12,079 nucleotides of DNA from an uncultured Dokdonia sp. (GTDB lineage: Bacteria; Bacteroidota; Bacteroidia; Flavobacteriales; Flavobacteriaceae): contig CAKZKZ010000226.1 of assembly GCA_937124495.1 (NCBI GenBank), positions 1 to 12,079 of the forward strand. Reading direction: 5' to 3'. The translations under genes were made by a program, and so were the position numbers. A model generated the notes under the pieces. It was not told the DNA's origin. It ran no database searches and saw only the letters and a list, made by a program, of their open reading frames with translations. This document shows positions 1 to 6,595 of this stretch, piece by piece (the first letter of the stretch is position 1; every line of letters begins with the position of its first letter).

Positions 1-33
1 TGTGATTGGTTAATAATCTTGTGTGAACTCACA

Positions 34-143
34 GTCATTTCGACAGAGCGAAGCACGAGCGACGAGAAATCGCATAGCTGTCCACAAATCTGTGTAATCT
101 CTCCTAAAGTTTATCCTGAGCGCAGTCGAAGGGTCGAGATGAC
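34..143. repeat. Intergenic repeat unit with inverted ends
   Basis: The left end reads GTCATTTCGAC (34-44) and the right end GTCGAGATGAC (133-143); they are inverted copies with one mismatch in 11. The interior is richer in G+C than the surroundings and carries AGAGCGAAGC and CTGAGCGCAGTCGAAGG strings. I recall such strings as dispersed intergenic repeats in many Flavobacteriaceae genomes. The right end runs directly into the stop codon of the M23 relic. No open reading frame is supported inside. It may be a REP- or MITE-like non-autonomous element, or simply a strong 3'-end hairpin shared by convergent transcripts. No target-site duplication is obvious. Confidence 0.6.
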
Positions 144-205
144 TAGTAAATCTTCAATAACAAATTAGGGTCAGGACAATTCTCTTTATAATATTCTAAT
201 GTGTT
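143..205 (-). pseudogene. C-terminal relic of a second M23 peptidase gene
   Basis: On the minus strand this reads LEYYKENCPDPNLLLKIY followed by TAG. It matches the last 18 residues of the neighbouring M23 protein (LSFYKENCSDPNLLLKIY) at 15 of 18 positions. At DNA level 144-190 matches 248-294 with 6 differences in 47. Four of the six are synonymous changes in two Leu codons; the other two convert Pro to Ser. That pattern suggests divergence while still coding, then loss of everything upstream: an in-frame TAA lies at 206-208, and the next 40 bases show no resemblance to the family. Confidence 0.6.
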
Positions 206-246
206 TTACGTCATAAAAAACGGAAAGTTCGATCCAGTTGTTCCAT

Positions 247-921
247 TTAGTAAATCTTAAGTAATAGATTAGGGTCTGAACAATTCTCTTTATAAAAAGA
301 CAGTCTATTTTTAGAACACACACCGGGATAATCACCTTCTTTTCCTTGCATGTCTATCACAATTTGAAAATGTAAATGGGGTGCATAATCGCCATTTTCA
401 AAAGGTTGTCCAAGTGTAGCTATTTGATCTCCTGCTTTTATTTCTTTTCCTATTTTTAGACCGTCTAAGGAAGTTTTACTTAAATGTCCGTAAAGTGTAT
501 GAAATGTAAGATTTCTCATCTCATGTTTGAGAATAATGGTAGGCCCAGAATCTCCAAAATTAGTATTCTCTTGAAAGCTATGAATAGCTCCATCTAATGG
601 TGCTATTACAGAAGTACCTGCATCACACCACAGGTCAATACCTAAATGGATATTACGTGTATCATCTGGACTAGCTGCTTGAAAATAATCAGAACGGTCG
701 TATAACTTACGCTGTTCCAAATATCCCCCATAAGCAACCTTCGCTTGACGTTCTTTTAAAAACTCTTGTAATTGGATATGATGTTTTTCGGGATCCTTTA
801 GTGTGTCTATATCAAGTTCTGTATTTGCACTTGATAGGTCTAAAGGTGTGTACACTGATTGTTTAAAATCTGATCGAATAACGGGTGTGAAATCTGATGT
901 TAGAGTTGTTATTAATACCAT
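247..921 (-). CDS. M23-family (LytM-like) metallopeptidase, no signal peptide
   Basis: The 224-aa protein has the full LytM/M23 metal site: HxxxD at H92 and D96 (HLGID), H146 in TLYGH, and HLH at 182-184. By analogy with LytM, H92, D96 and H184 bind zinc, and H146 and H182 act in catalysis. Family members normally cut peptidoglycan cross-bridges in the cell wall. The N-terminus (MVLITTLTSDF) is not a signal peptide. The ATG is the first possible start, because an in-frame TAG lies four codons upstream, so export is not apparent. The segment GGYLEQRKLYDRSDYF before the domain and CSDPNLLL at the end resemble, from memory, the M23 segment in large class III aminotransferase fusion proteins. The gene follows the DUF3857 gene after 1 nt, so translational coupling is likely. 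Confidence 0.85.
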   Translation of the reverse strand: MVLITTLTSDFTPVIRSDFKQSVYTPLDLSSANTELDIDTLKDPEKHHIQLQEFLKERQAKVAYGGYLEQRKLYDRSDYFQAASPDDTRNIHLGIDLWCDAGTSVIAPLDGAIHSFQENTNFGDSGPTIILKHEMRNLTFHTLYGHLSKTSLDGLKIGKEIKAGDQIATLGQPFENGDYAPHLHFQIVIDMQGKEGDYPGVCSKNRLSFYKENCSDPNLLLKIY

Positions 922-922
922 A

Positions 923-2878
923 TTATATTTTCCCTACTTTAATAATGCTATTTTCTTTTAAGCTTACTATTTCTTCATAAAAACGCTTAAGGATACTGTA
1001 TTCAGAAGTCGAGAAAGACGTTTTTTTAAGTTGATATCTAAACCTACACGAAACTTTATTTCCATTAACATCAAAAAAGACCTTACATTCTCCTGCTTCA
1101 TTAGGCAAAATAAGATGTTTACTTTTAGGAACATCAAGTACTTGATACATATCGTTTATCGTAAAGTCCATAGCATAGGTGATATCCTTTGTATATCCAA
1201 AATCAACAGGATATATTCTTGCCTCTGATTTAAAAGGAGAGTCTTTAAAACTTGTATTAAAAATAAAAGGATAGACATATAAAGCACCTCCACGTACCTC
1301 TACATCAGAAACAAAAGAATGATGAATAATTAATGGCTTTTTCGCATCATCCAAATTTTCTATAGCCTCATTATACAATTCAAAATCTGCTGATTCTTGA
1401 TATATTTCTTTATCATCATCACGTATTAACTGCCTATTACTATACCCTAATTGTCCAGAATATATATTTTTTATGTTGCCTTCAATTTCTAAATCTTCAT
1501 TAATAGATGCCTTAACTTCTACATAATTGACATTACGCGTTTGAGAACTAATAGGGTGCCAATAACTCCCATTCTCAAAATCCATAACTCTTGCCTTTGT
1601 ATTAAAAACCTTAAAAGGCAACACGCCAAAAGACAAGAGCTTATCTGTAGCGTCTAGTAAATATGTTTTATCATCTATTTTTATGTGTGCCAACACATAA
1701 TTAAACTCGTTTAGTACAGGAAATACTGACGAAGGGGTTTTATTAGCACGTGTAGAAGATAATGCTAACTGAACCTCAATATCTGCTGCTTTAAGGGCAT
1801 TAATAAGAGATAGATTAATCTCTGCTATATTTCCTTTACTGTTTTCATAGGCATCTTTTACTCGTATATCAGAAAAAATACGATAATTCCCATTCCACGT
1901 GTAATGATCTCTAATAAATTCATATATAGCAATTGCCTTCTCTTTTTTATTAGATATTTTAAAAATTTCTTGTGGAATCACTTTTTGAAAATAGGAAGCA
2001 TATTTTAATTGCCGTCCCATATCTTTTTCCTTTTTAAATTCTTTGTCTACATCTTCCCAAGTCTTTGCATATTTTTTATTATCTCCATTAAAATTAATAG
2101 ATTCTGTGAGTTGGTATGATAATCTTGAAATATAATTTTCTTTAGCGAGCATATATGGTTCTTCTGAGTATGCAGGCATATCATACATAGCATAAACAGA
2201 AGCATCACAATCTGCCGATCCTGTACCTGAAATTTCAAAACAATCTTTCTTTATTGTAGATTCTTCTATGTCTAATTTTTTCAATCCAGTAATTGACCTA
2301 TTATACAAATAATTACCAGGAATATCTGCACTAAATTCACTATATAACTTAGGAATATCTCCTTGAAAATCCCAGTTTCCGAAATTAAAAATAAAAGGAG
2401 ATTCTATTCTATAAGTATATTCAATGATACTCCCATCCTGAACATCTGGAAATGTAAATCTTTTTTCAGACCATTTTTCTGAAAGGTCAATATCATAGAT
2501 TCCTTTCTCATCTATGTACTTTTTCACCATACCATTGTGTGTAACGGCGTTTATCTCTATAACTTTTTCTGATGTTTTTTTTGTGCGATAGTAAGGGATG
2601 CCAACTTCTATCCCTTCGTATCTATTTACATCAAAGACTTTGATTTTTTTATGTACAATCTTAACAAGTCTAATGTAATTACCTATAAGTTCAAATGTAT
2701 TTCTTCCTTTTTCAAACAAAACAACAGCAGCAGCCACAGTGTCTTTATCATATATTTTTAATTCATAATCTGCCTGTGTAATTCTTCCAAAATTAGCTTC
2801 CTTACGTTCTTTGTTTTGACCATAAGCAGAAACAGAAACACTTAAAAAAACAACCAACACTACTAAAAATGACTTCAT
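923..2878 (-). CDS. Secreted DUF3857 / transglutaminase-fold protein, probably inactive
   Basis: This 651-aa protein begins with a clear signal peptide (MKSFLVVLVVFLSVSVSAYG, cleavage near residue 20). Residues about 60-230 fit the DUF3857 beta domain, about 312-412 a transglutaminase-like domain, and about 560-640 a DUF3858-like beta domain. This order is common in Bacteroidota, where the proteins are periplasmic and of unknown role. In the core motif KGNIAEINLSL (348-358) Ile351 stands where active members have the nucleophilic Cys. FNYVLAHI has Tyr394 at the usual His position, and only the Asp of LLDATD (409) remains. Catalysis is therefore unlikely and a binding or structural role more probable. 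The gene leads a two-gene unit with the M23 gene and has a good -7 element 18-25 bases upstream. Confidence 0.88.
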   Translation of the reverse strand: MKSFLVVLVVFLSVSVSAYGQNKERKEANFGRITQADYELKIYDKDTVAAAVVLFEKGRNTFELIGNYIRLVKIVHKKIKVFDVNRYEGIEVGIPYYRTKKTSEKVIEINAVTHNGMVKKYIDEKGIYDIDLSEKWSEKRFTFPDVQDGSIIEYTYRIESPFIFNFGNWDFQGDIPKLYSEFSADIPGNYLYNRSITGLKKLDIEESTIKKDCFEISGTGSADCDASVYAMYDMPAYSEEPYMLAKENYISRLSYQLTESINFNGDNKKYAKTWEDVDKEFKKEKDMGRQLKYASYFQKVIPQEIFKISNKKEKAIAIYEFIRDHYTWNGNYRIFSDIRVKDAYENSKGNIAEINLSLINALKAADIEVQLALSSTRANKTPSSVFPVLNEFNYVLAHIKIDDKTYLLDATDKLLSFGVLPFKVFNTKARVMDFENGSYWHPISSQTRNVNYVEVKASINEDLEIEGNIKNIYSGQLGYSNRQLIRDDDKEIYQESADFELYNEAIENLDDAKKPLIIHHSFVSDVEVRGGALYVYPFIFNTSFKDSPFKSEARIYPVDFGYTKDITYAMDFTINDMYQVLDVPKSKHLILPNEAGECKVFFDVNGNKVSCRFRYQLKKTSFSTSEYSILKRFYEEIVSLKENSIIKVGKI

Positions 2879-2895
2879 ATACTAATTTGTTATTC

Positions 2896-2903
2896 CAAAA
2901 ATA
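2896..2903 (-). promoter_or_regulatory. Promoter -7 element of the DUF3857-M23 unit
   Basis: On the minus strand this reads TATTTTTG, a full match to the Bacteroidota TAnnTTTG element. It would put the transcript start near 2892 and leave a short leader before the ATG at 2878. The -33 TTG-type element is not convincing: the nearest TTG is only about 15 bases upstream. Confidence 0.45.
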
Positions 2904-2959
2904 CCATTTCTTCTGTAACAAGATTCATAAAAAAACAGTCCTATGATAAAACAATACTC

Positions 2960-3514
2960 ATGAAACAACATCTTTGGATCTTAGAACTCACATGTCGGAT
3001 ATATGTATGGTCAAAAATTTCGCTCTACGGAATCGGTAAAATTATAGGAGGGCAGTTTCATAGAGCAGGAAACCTTCCAGAAGAGATTGCTCAAACACCT
3101 ATTGCTGAGGTAGGGAGTTTTGACTTAGCTTGGACCTTTTTTGGGTTTTCTGCTGGCTATATTTGGTTTATAGGCATCTCACAAATAATAGGTGGCGGAT
3201 TGCTGCTTTTTAATAAAACAAAAATACTAGGAGTCTTTATATTGATTCCAATATTACTAAATATTATTGTCGTTGATTTCTTTTTTGAGATTTCGCCAGG
3301 TGCTATGTTAAGTGCCATCCTGTATTTCCTTATGTGTTGTTATATTCTATACTACAACAAAAAACAGCTCATAGAAGCTGTAAAAAAAATGTTAGAAATC
3401 ACAAAGATCTCTAGAACGAAAAAAGTAAGATGGATAGGCTATGGGCTTTCTATATTGGCAGTGGGGTTAATTACTGTTGTTGAGATATTCTTAATTAATT
3501 GGGTAGGCAGGTAA
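2960..3514 (+). CDS. DoxX-like integral membrane protein
   Basis: The 184-aa protein is strongly hydrophobic, with membrane segments at about 57-84, 87-107, 113-132 and 157-180; a weaker one may lie near 8-30. Early residues YGIGKIIGGQF and the spacing of four helices resemble DoxX/DoxD-like proteins of Flavobacteria, but there is no catalytic motif and the family call is a recollection of pattern only. The basic linker at 134-157 (KKQ...SRTKKVR) would lie in the cytoplasm. The gene stands alone, divergent from the DUF3857 gene across 81 bp. Its TAA (3512-3514) touches the stop codon of the convergent operon, so the two transcripts must overlap unless one ends inside the other's coding region. 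Confidence 0.7.
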   Translation: MKQHLWILELTCRIYVWSKISLYGIGKIIGGQFHRAGNLPEEIAQTPIAEVGSFDLAWTFFGFSAGYIWFIGISQIIGGGLLLFNKTKILGVFILIPILLNIIVVDFFFEISPGAMLSAILYFLMCCYILYYNKKQLIEAVKKMLEITKISRTKKVRWIGYGLSILAVGLITVVEIFLINWVGR

Positions 3515-5236
3515 TTATTTTAATACAACATCACTATACTTTGCGGTAATCGTAATTACATTTGATGTGTTGCGAGATTTATGAAATCCATTGACCATAG
3601 ATGTTTTATTACTTTTTATAGTTTTCGTTTCTAATTGACGTGGCGCTAAAAATTCATTAAGCTCCCCACTATAATTAAAATTAAAGGCACTATCTGGTAG
3701 ATTCAATACAAGATCACTGTTTTCAAGAATAATGGTTAATGATCCAAAATCATCTACTACTTGCGGGATAGATAATTGTCCAAATGAACCTGAAAGCAAT
3801 CCTGATCCTGATAAGGTATTAATAATAACATTACTAGAATTTGACGTTAATGCAATGTCTTTTGCCTGTGCAATGGTACATTCTTTTACGTGGTTTGCTT
3901 CTAGTGAGCCACCATTCCAGATCCCTACTGTTATTGGACTATATGAAACATTGATGGAGGTATTCCCTCCATCAATGCTTGTAGCTGTTAAACTTCCGTG
4001 AGATATAATTGCTTTTGGATTATATACCGCAGCCATTTTCACTTTACCGTAACGTACATTAAGATCTAGCACTGCCTTTTTAGGCATTTTGATAATGATC
4101 GTGCGTTTTACATCACGATTAGGCTTGTCATCTGTATCATAGTTAAAATGAAAACCAGAACTTTTATTTCCGTGTTCATCTTCACTATGGCGCTCTTCCC
4201 ATTCTCCTTCATGCTCTTCTGCCCACTTCTCTACTTTTTTACCAAATTCTTCTCCCCATTTCTCCATGTCTTTTCCAAAATCTTCTCCCCAATCTTCAAA
4301 AGCTTTTCCTATAGATTCTCCAAAATTCTCTCCCCAATCTTCCATCGCTTTTTCAAAGCCTTCCATTTTGATTTCAAAATTATCTCCCCATTCTTCCATA
4401 TCATTTTCAAAATCATCTCCCCAATCTTCCATGTCTTCTAACCAAGCATCTACTTCTCGTACTTTTACATTTGTATCATACTTTCTATTTAACTTCTTGA
4501 CATAACCTTGCTTGTCTTTACGATATTCATTATCGTTAAAATTCATGTTTCCATCATTAGTAAATGGCCATCTTGGTATATCCATAAGACCACTTAGAGC
4601 GCCTCCTAAAAACCCTTTTTCAGAGAAATTATTTTCTTTTTCCCACTTCTCTACCGCTTTATCAAAGTCAGGGCCAAAACTCTTCTCCATTTCTTTTTCA
4701 TAACGCTTTAAATAAGCTCTTCCTTCCTTACGATATGCCTCATGATCAAATTTTGTTTTCCCTAATTCTTCATAAAACTCTACAGGTAATGATGCTCCCA
4801 TAAGTCCTTCTAAAATAGGTCCTACAACACCTTCAAGCACAGGCTCTACGATACTTAAACTACCTCCTACCAATTCTTCTATATTAAGATCTATATTAAG
4901 ATCATCAAGATCATCAAGGTGAATCACATTCGCATCGCCTTTATATCCACTAGAACTGCTTATACGCACACGGTCACTACTTCCGGATACAGACAAATCC
5001 CAATCTCTTACGGCTCTATCTCCGTCTTTTCCTTCTACATACGCCTCTACAGAAACTTCATTTTTATTCCAAGTTTCAAAAATAACATCAGCATACCGTG
5101 TATCTACTGCTATCTCAACATCCTTATTGGTGTCAAATCGTTCTTTTAGTTTTTCTTTTTTGGCTTGTGCAAATACACTTCCTGATAGCATGATACATAC
5201 TGCCATCAAGAACCAATATATTTTTGTTGTTTTCAT
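3515..5236 (-). CDS. Periplasmic DUF4097-like protein with acidic helical insert
   Basis: The 573-aa protein has a signal peptide (cleavage likely after VFA at 21-23). Residues about 34-68 (VEIAVDTRYADVIFETW) and 378-573 look like the beta-strand repeats of DUF4097-type domains, often paired with sigma/anti-sigma genes in Bacteroidota. About 270 residues between them are different. One part is rich in Glu, Lys and Phe; the other (265-348) is an acidic helical repeat of the form WGxxFxxxMEx. Trp lies at 265, 272, 283, 301, 316, 327, 338 and 346, with spacings of 7, 11, 18, 15, 11, 11 and 8 residues. No enzymatic motif is visible. It is the last gene of the sigma operon, 15 nt after the anti-sigma gene, and is probably its output or a feedback component. 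Confidence 0.8.
   Translation of the reverse strand: MKTTKIYWFLMAVCIMLSGSVFAQAKKEKLKERFDTNKDVEIAVDTRYADVIFETWNKNEVSVEAYVEGKDGDRAVRDWDLSVSGSSDRVRISSSSGYKGDANVIHLDDLDDLNIDLNIEELVGGSLSIVEPVLEGVVGPILEGLMGASLPVEFYEELGKTKFDHEAYRKEGRAYLKRYEKEMEKSFGPDFDKAVEKWEKENNFSEKGFLGGALSGLMDIPRWPFTNDGNMNFNDNEYRKDKQGYVKKLNRKYDTNVKVREVDAWLEDMEDWGDDFENDMEEWGDNFEIKMEGFEKAMEDWGENFGESIGKAFEDWGEDFGKDMEKWGEEFGKKVEKWAEEHEGEWEERHSEDEHGNKSSGFHFNYDTDDKPNRDVKRTIIIKMPKKAVLDLNVRYGKVKMAAVYNPKAIISHGSLTATSIDGGNTSINVSYSPITVGIWNGGSLEANHVKECTIAQAKDIALTSNSSNVIINTLSGSGLLSGSFGQLSIPQVVDDFGSLTIILENSDLVLNLPDSAFNFNYSGELNEFLAPRQLETKTIKSNKTSMVNGFHKSRNTSNVITITAKYSDVVLK
4193..4444 (-). repeat. Hendecad-type coding repeats (WGxxFxxxMEx)
   Basis: This stretch encodes residues 265-348 of the periplasmic protein. 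Near-identical 11-codon units include WGDDFENDMEE, WGEDFGKDMEK and WGEEFGKKVEK. Where the register shifts, the extra residues number 7 or 4, which keeps an alpha-helical face aligned. On the plus strand the repeat shows as recurring TCTCCCCA plus TTC/TTT-rich strings, giving long open but meaningless frames on the opposite strand. Such repeats can change unit number by slippage or recombination. Confidence 0.75.
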
Positions 5237-5251
5237 TTTATTTAAAGTTTT

Positions 5252-5860
5252 TTAGATCGTTTGGATCGCATCTTCCTGAGATGCTTTTAGTTCAGTTAGC
5301 TTGCGTTTTAGTTTTGATAGTAACTCTGCTCGTAATTTTAAATTATCGATCATTGCATTTACCATTTCTTCACTAATACCGCTTTCTGTAAGCTCTTTAT
5401 TTAATAGCTTATATTCTTCATTTAGACTACTTAATTGCTTTAAGAAAGAGTCGATAAGTTCTTGATTCTCATCATTAATTTCTAATCTTGCAATCTCTAG
5501 ATTGATACTCGCTAGATAATAATCTTCTATTTTCTTAAAGTCTGGAGAAAGGTCACTTAACTGTAGTACTCTTTTCTCTTTTGGTACTTCTTGTGTTTCT
5601 GTAATAACAAGTGAAGGTCCTGTGTCCGCTTTCGCAAAAGCGTACTTAGAAACACTCCAAATAATACCACTTGCAAGGATAAGCATTGCGGCTATTTTCA
5701 TAAAAAAGAAAACGCCTTTTTTAGAACCATTGTTGGTCTCTTCCTGTTGCGGCAATGCATTCATAAGACGATCTTCAAAACGAGATTGATGTCCTTCCTT
5801 TAATTGCATTGTTTTTTCTTCTTTTGCTTGCTTTAGCATTTTTCTAAGATCCTGTGCCAT
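5252..5860 (-). CDS. Membrane anti-sigma factor (presumed)
   Basis: The 202-aa protein has a short cytoplasmic N-terminus (1-49), one membrane helix at about 50-72 (FFFMKIAAMLILASGIIWSV) and a periplasmic C-terminal part (about 80-202) with a strong tendency to form coiled coils, rich in Leu, Glu and Lys. The N-terminal GHQSRFEDRLMNAL recalls the GHxxRFxxKL motif at the start of many Bacteroidota anti-sigma proteins. No zinc-binding HxxxCxxC motif is present. Its start overlaps the end of the sigma gene by 17 nt, the usual arrangement for a sigma factor and its partner. The role (holding the sigma factor at the membrane until a periplasmic signal) is inferred from topology and gene order, not from a recognised domain. 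Confidence 0.72.
   Translation of the reverse strand: MAQDLRKMLKQAKEEKTMQLKEGHQSRFEDRLMNALPQQEETNNGSKKGVFFFMKIAAMLILASGIIWSVSKYAFAKADTGPSLVITETQEVPKEKRVLQLSDLSPDFKKIEDYYLASINLEIARLEINDENQELIDSFLKQLSSLNEEYKLLNKELTESGISEEMVNAMIDNLKLRAELLSKLKRKLTELKASQEDAIQTI
5627..5642. repeat. Near copy of the CGCTTTCGCGAAAGCG palindrome
   Basis: The sequence CGCTTTCGCAAAAGCG differs from the perfect palindrome by one central base. It lies in the anti-sigma gene just after the membrane helix and encodes YAFAKADT in the minus-strand frame. Confidence 0.55.
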
Positions 5861-6392
5861 AGCTTTCTTTTTTTAATTGTGCTTGTAACTTTTTCTTACC
5901 GCGGTGCACCATGGTACGAGAAGCTACTTCTGTTATATTTAAAATTCCTGATATTTCCTGATGATCGTATCCTTCTATAAGGAATAGCATAAGCGGATAG
6001 CGATATTTTTCAGGTAACTCAGCGATTGTTTTCTTGACGTGATCTACCGTTACTTCATCATCTACATCCCAGTTTTCGGTATCGTCGTCTACTTTGCCTA
6101 TCACTTCTTCATTAAGTGGGATCAGCGTTGCTTTTTTTGCCTTAATCATATCGAGACTTTTATTGATTACGATACGTTTTAACCAGGCTCCAAAAGTGAC
6201 CTCTCCAGTAAACTGATGTAATTTTGCAAAAGCATTTATAAAGCCTTCATGCATGGCTTCTTCTGCCTCAAATGTGTTTTTCAAGAACCGAAAAGCTACG
6301 TGGTACATACCATCACAGTATTTATTGTACAGTTGCAACTGTGCCTTTCGATCGTTGCGTTTACATTGTTCTATAATATCAGTTGTAAGCAA
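5844..6392 (-). CDS. ECF-type RNA polymerase sigma factor
   Basis: The 182-aa protein has sigma region 2 at about 20-88 (LYNKYCDGMYHVAFRFLKN...EAMHEGFINAFAKLHQF...WLKRIVINKSLD) and region 4 at about 118-172. Its helix-turn-helix lies around 143-166 (DHQEISGILNITEVASRTMVHRGKKKL). An acidic linker (VDDDTENWDVDDE, 101-113) joins them. Length is normal for ECF sigma factors. The start must be TTG at 6390-6392 or much later: the upstream frame reaches TAA within eight codons with no ATG, and the first internal ATG (codon 29) would remove part of region 2. It heads the operon with the anti-sigma and DUF4097-like genes, and probably activates its own promoter. Confidence 0.9.
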   Translation of the reverse strand: MLTTDIIEQCKRNDRKAQLQLYNKYCDGMYHVAFRFLKNTFEAEEAMHEGFINAFAKLHQFTGEVTFGAWLKRIVINKSLDMIKAKKATLIPLNEEVIGKVDDDTENWDVDDEVTVDHVKKTIAELPEKYRYPLMLFLIEGYDHQEISGILNITEVASRTMVHRGKKKLQAQLKKESYGTGS

Positions 6393-6416
6393 AGTATTGT
6401 TTTTGGTTAGTGTTTA

Positions 6417-6435
6417 CATCTATATAAAATAGATG
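6417..6435 (-). promoter_or_regulatory. Small inverted repeat in the sigma gene leader
   Basis: CATCTAT (6417-6423) and ATAGATG (6429-6435) are perfect inverted copies separated by 5 nt, 24 bases before the TTG start of the sigma gene. It could be a leader hairpin limiting translation or an operator. The stem is A/T-rich, so chance is possible. Confidence 0.3.
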
Positions 6436-6514
6436 CTTTTAATTTGCTATTCGTTCTAAAGACGATACTAAATTTATGATGTTGCAAAAAAAATGAAAAA
6501 AAATTCACCTCTTC

Positions 6515-6545
6515 AAATTTACTACCTTTACTTTATAGTAAATTT
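6515..6545. promoter_or_regulatory. Inverted repeat around a possible meaB -7 element
   Basis: AAATTTACTA (6515-6524) and TAGTAAATTT (6536-6545) form a perfect 10-bp inverted repeat with an 11-nt gap. Inside the arms is TACCTTTA (6523-6530), one base from TAnnTTTG and reading toward meaB. The AAATTTAC half-site recurs at 6570-6577. This looks like an operator over the meaB promoter, though AT-rich DNA gives such patterns by chance more often than balanced DNA. Confidence 0.35.
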
Positions 6546-6595
6546 AGTGTATTTACAGGAGTTTCCTTAAAATTTACAAACACATAAAATAACCA

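Noticed and set aside
22..33. TGTGA-AC-TCACA, which looks like a Crp half-site pair
   Set aside because: The gap is 2 bp instead of 6, no gene starts nearby in the window, and it lies at the very edge beside the repeat unit.
4148..4505. Long open frames on the plus strand opposite the helical repeat
   Set aside because: They come from the repeated TCTCCCCA/TTC-rich complement of the WGxxFxxxMEx units; the products are low-complexity Phe/Ser/Pro runs, and the minus strand has the signal peptide, operon position and domain pattern.
4870..4920. Small repeats (AAGATCATC, AAGATCTATATT) at 4870-4920
   Set aside because: They encode the LDDLDDLNIDLNIEE stretch of the periplasmic protein and need no explanation beyond a low-complexity coding run.
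5884..5899. TGTAA...TTAC string resembling the Crp/Fnr operator
   Set aside because: The gap is 7 instead of 6 bp, flanks do not match, and it lies in the coding region of the sigma gene away from a promoter.
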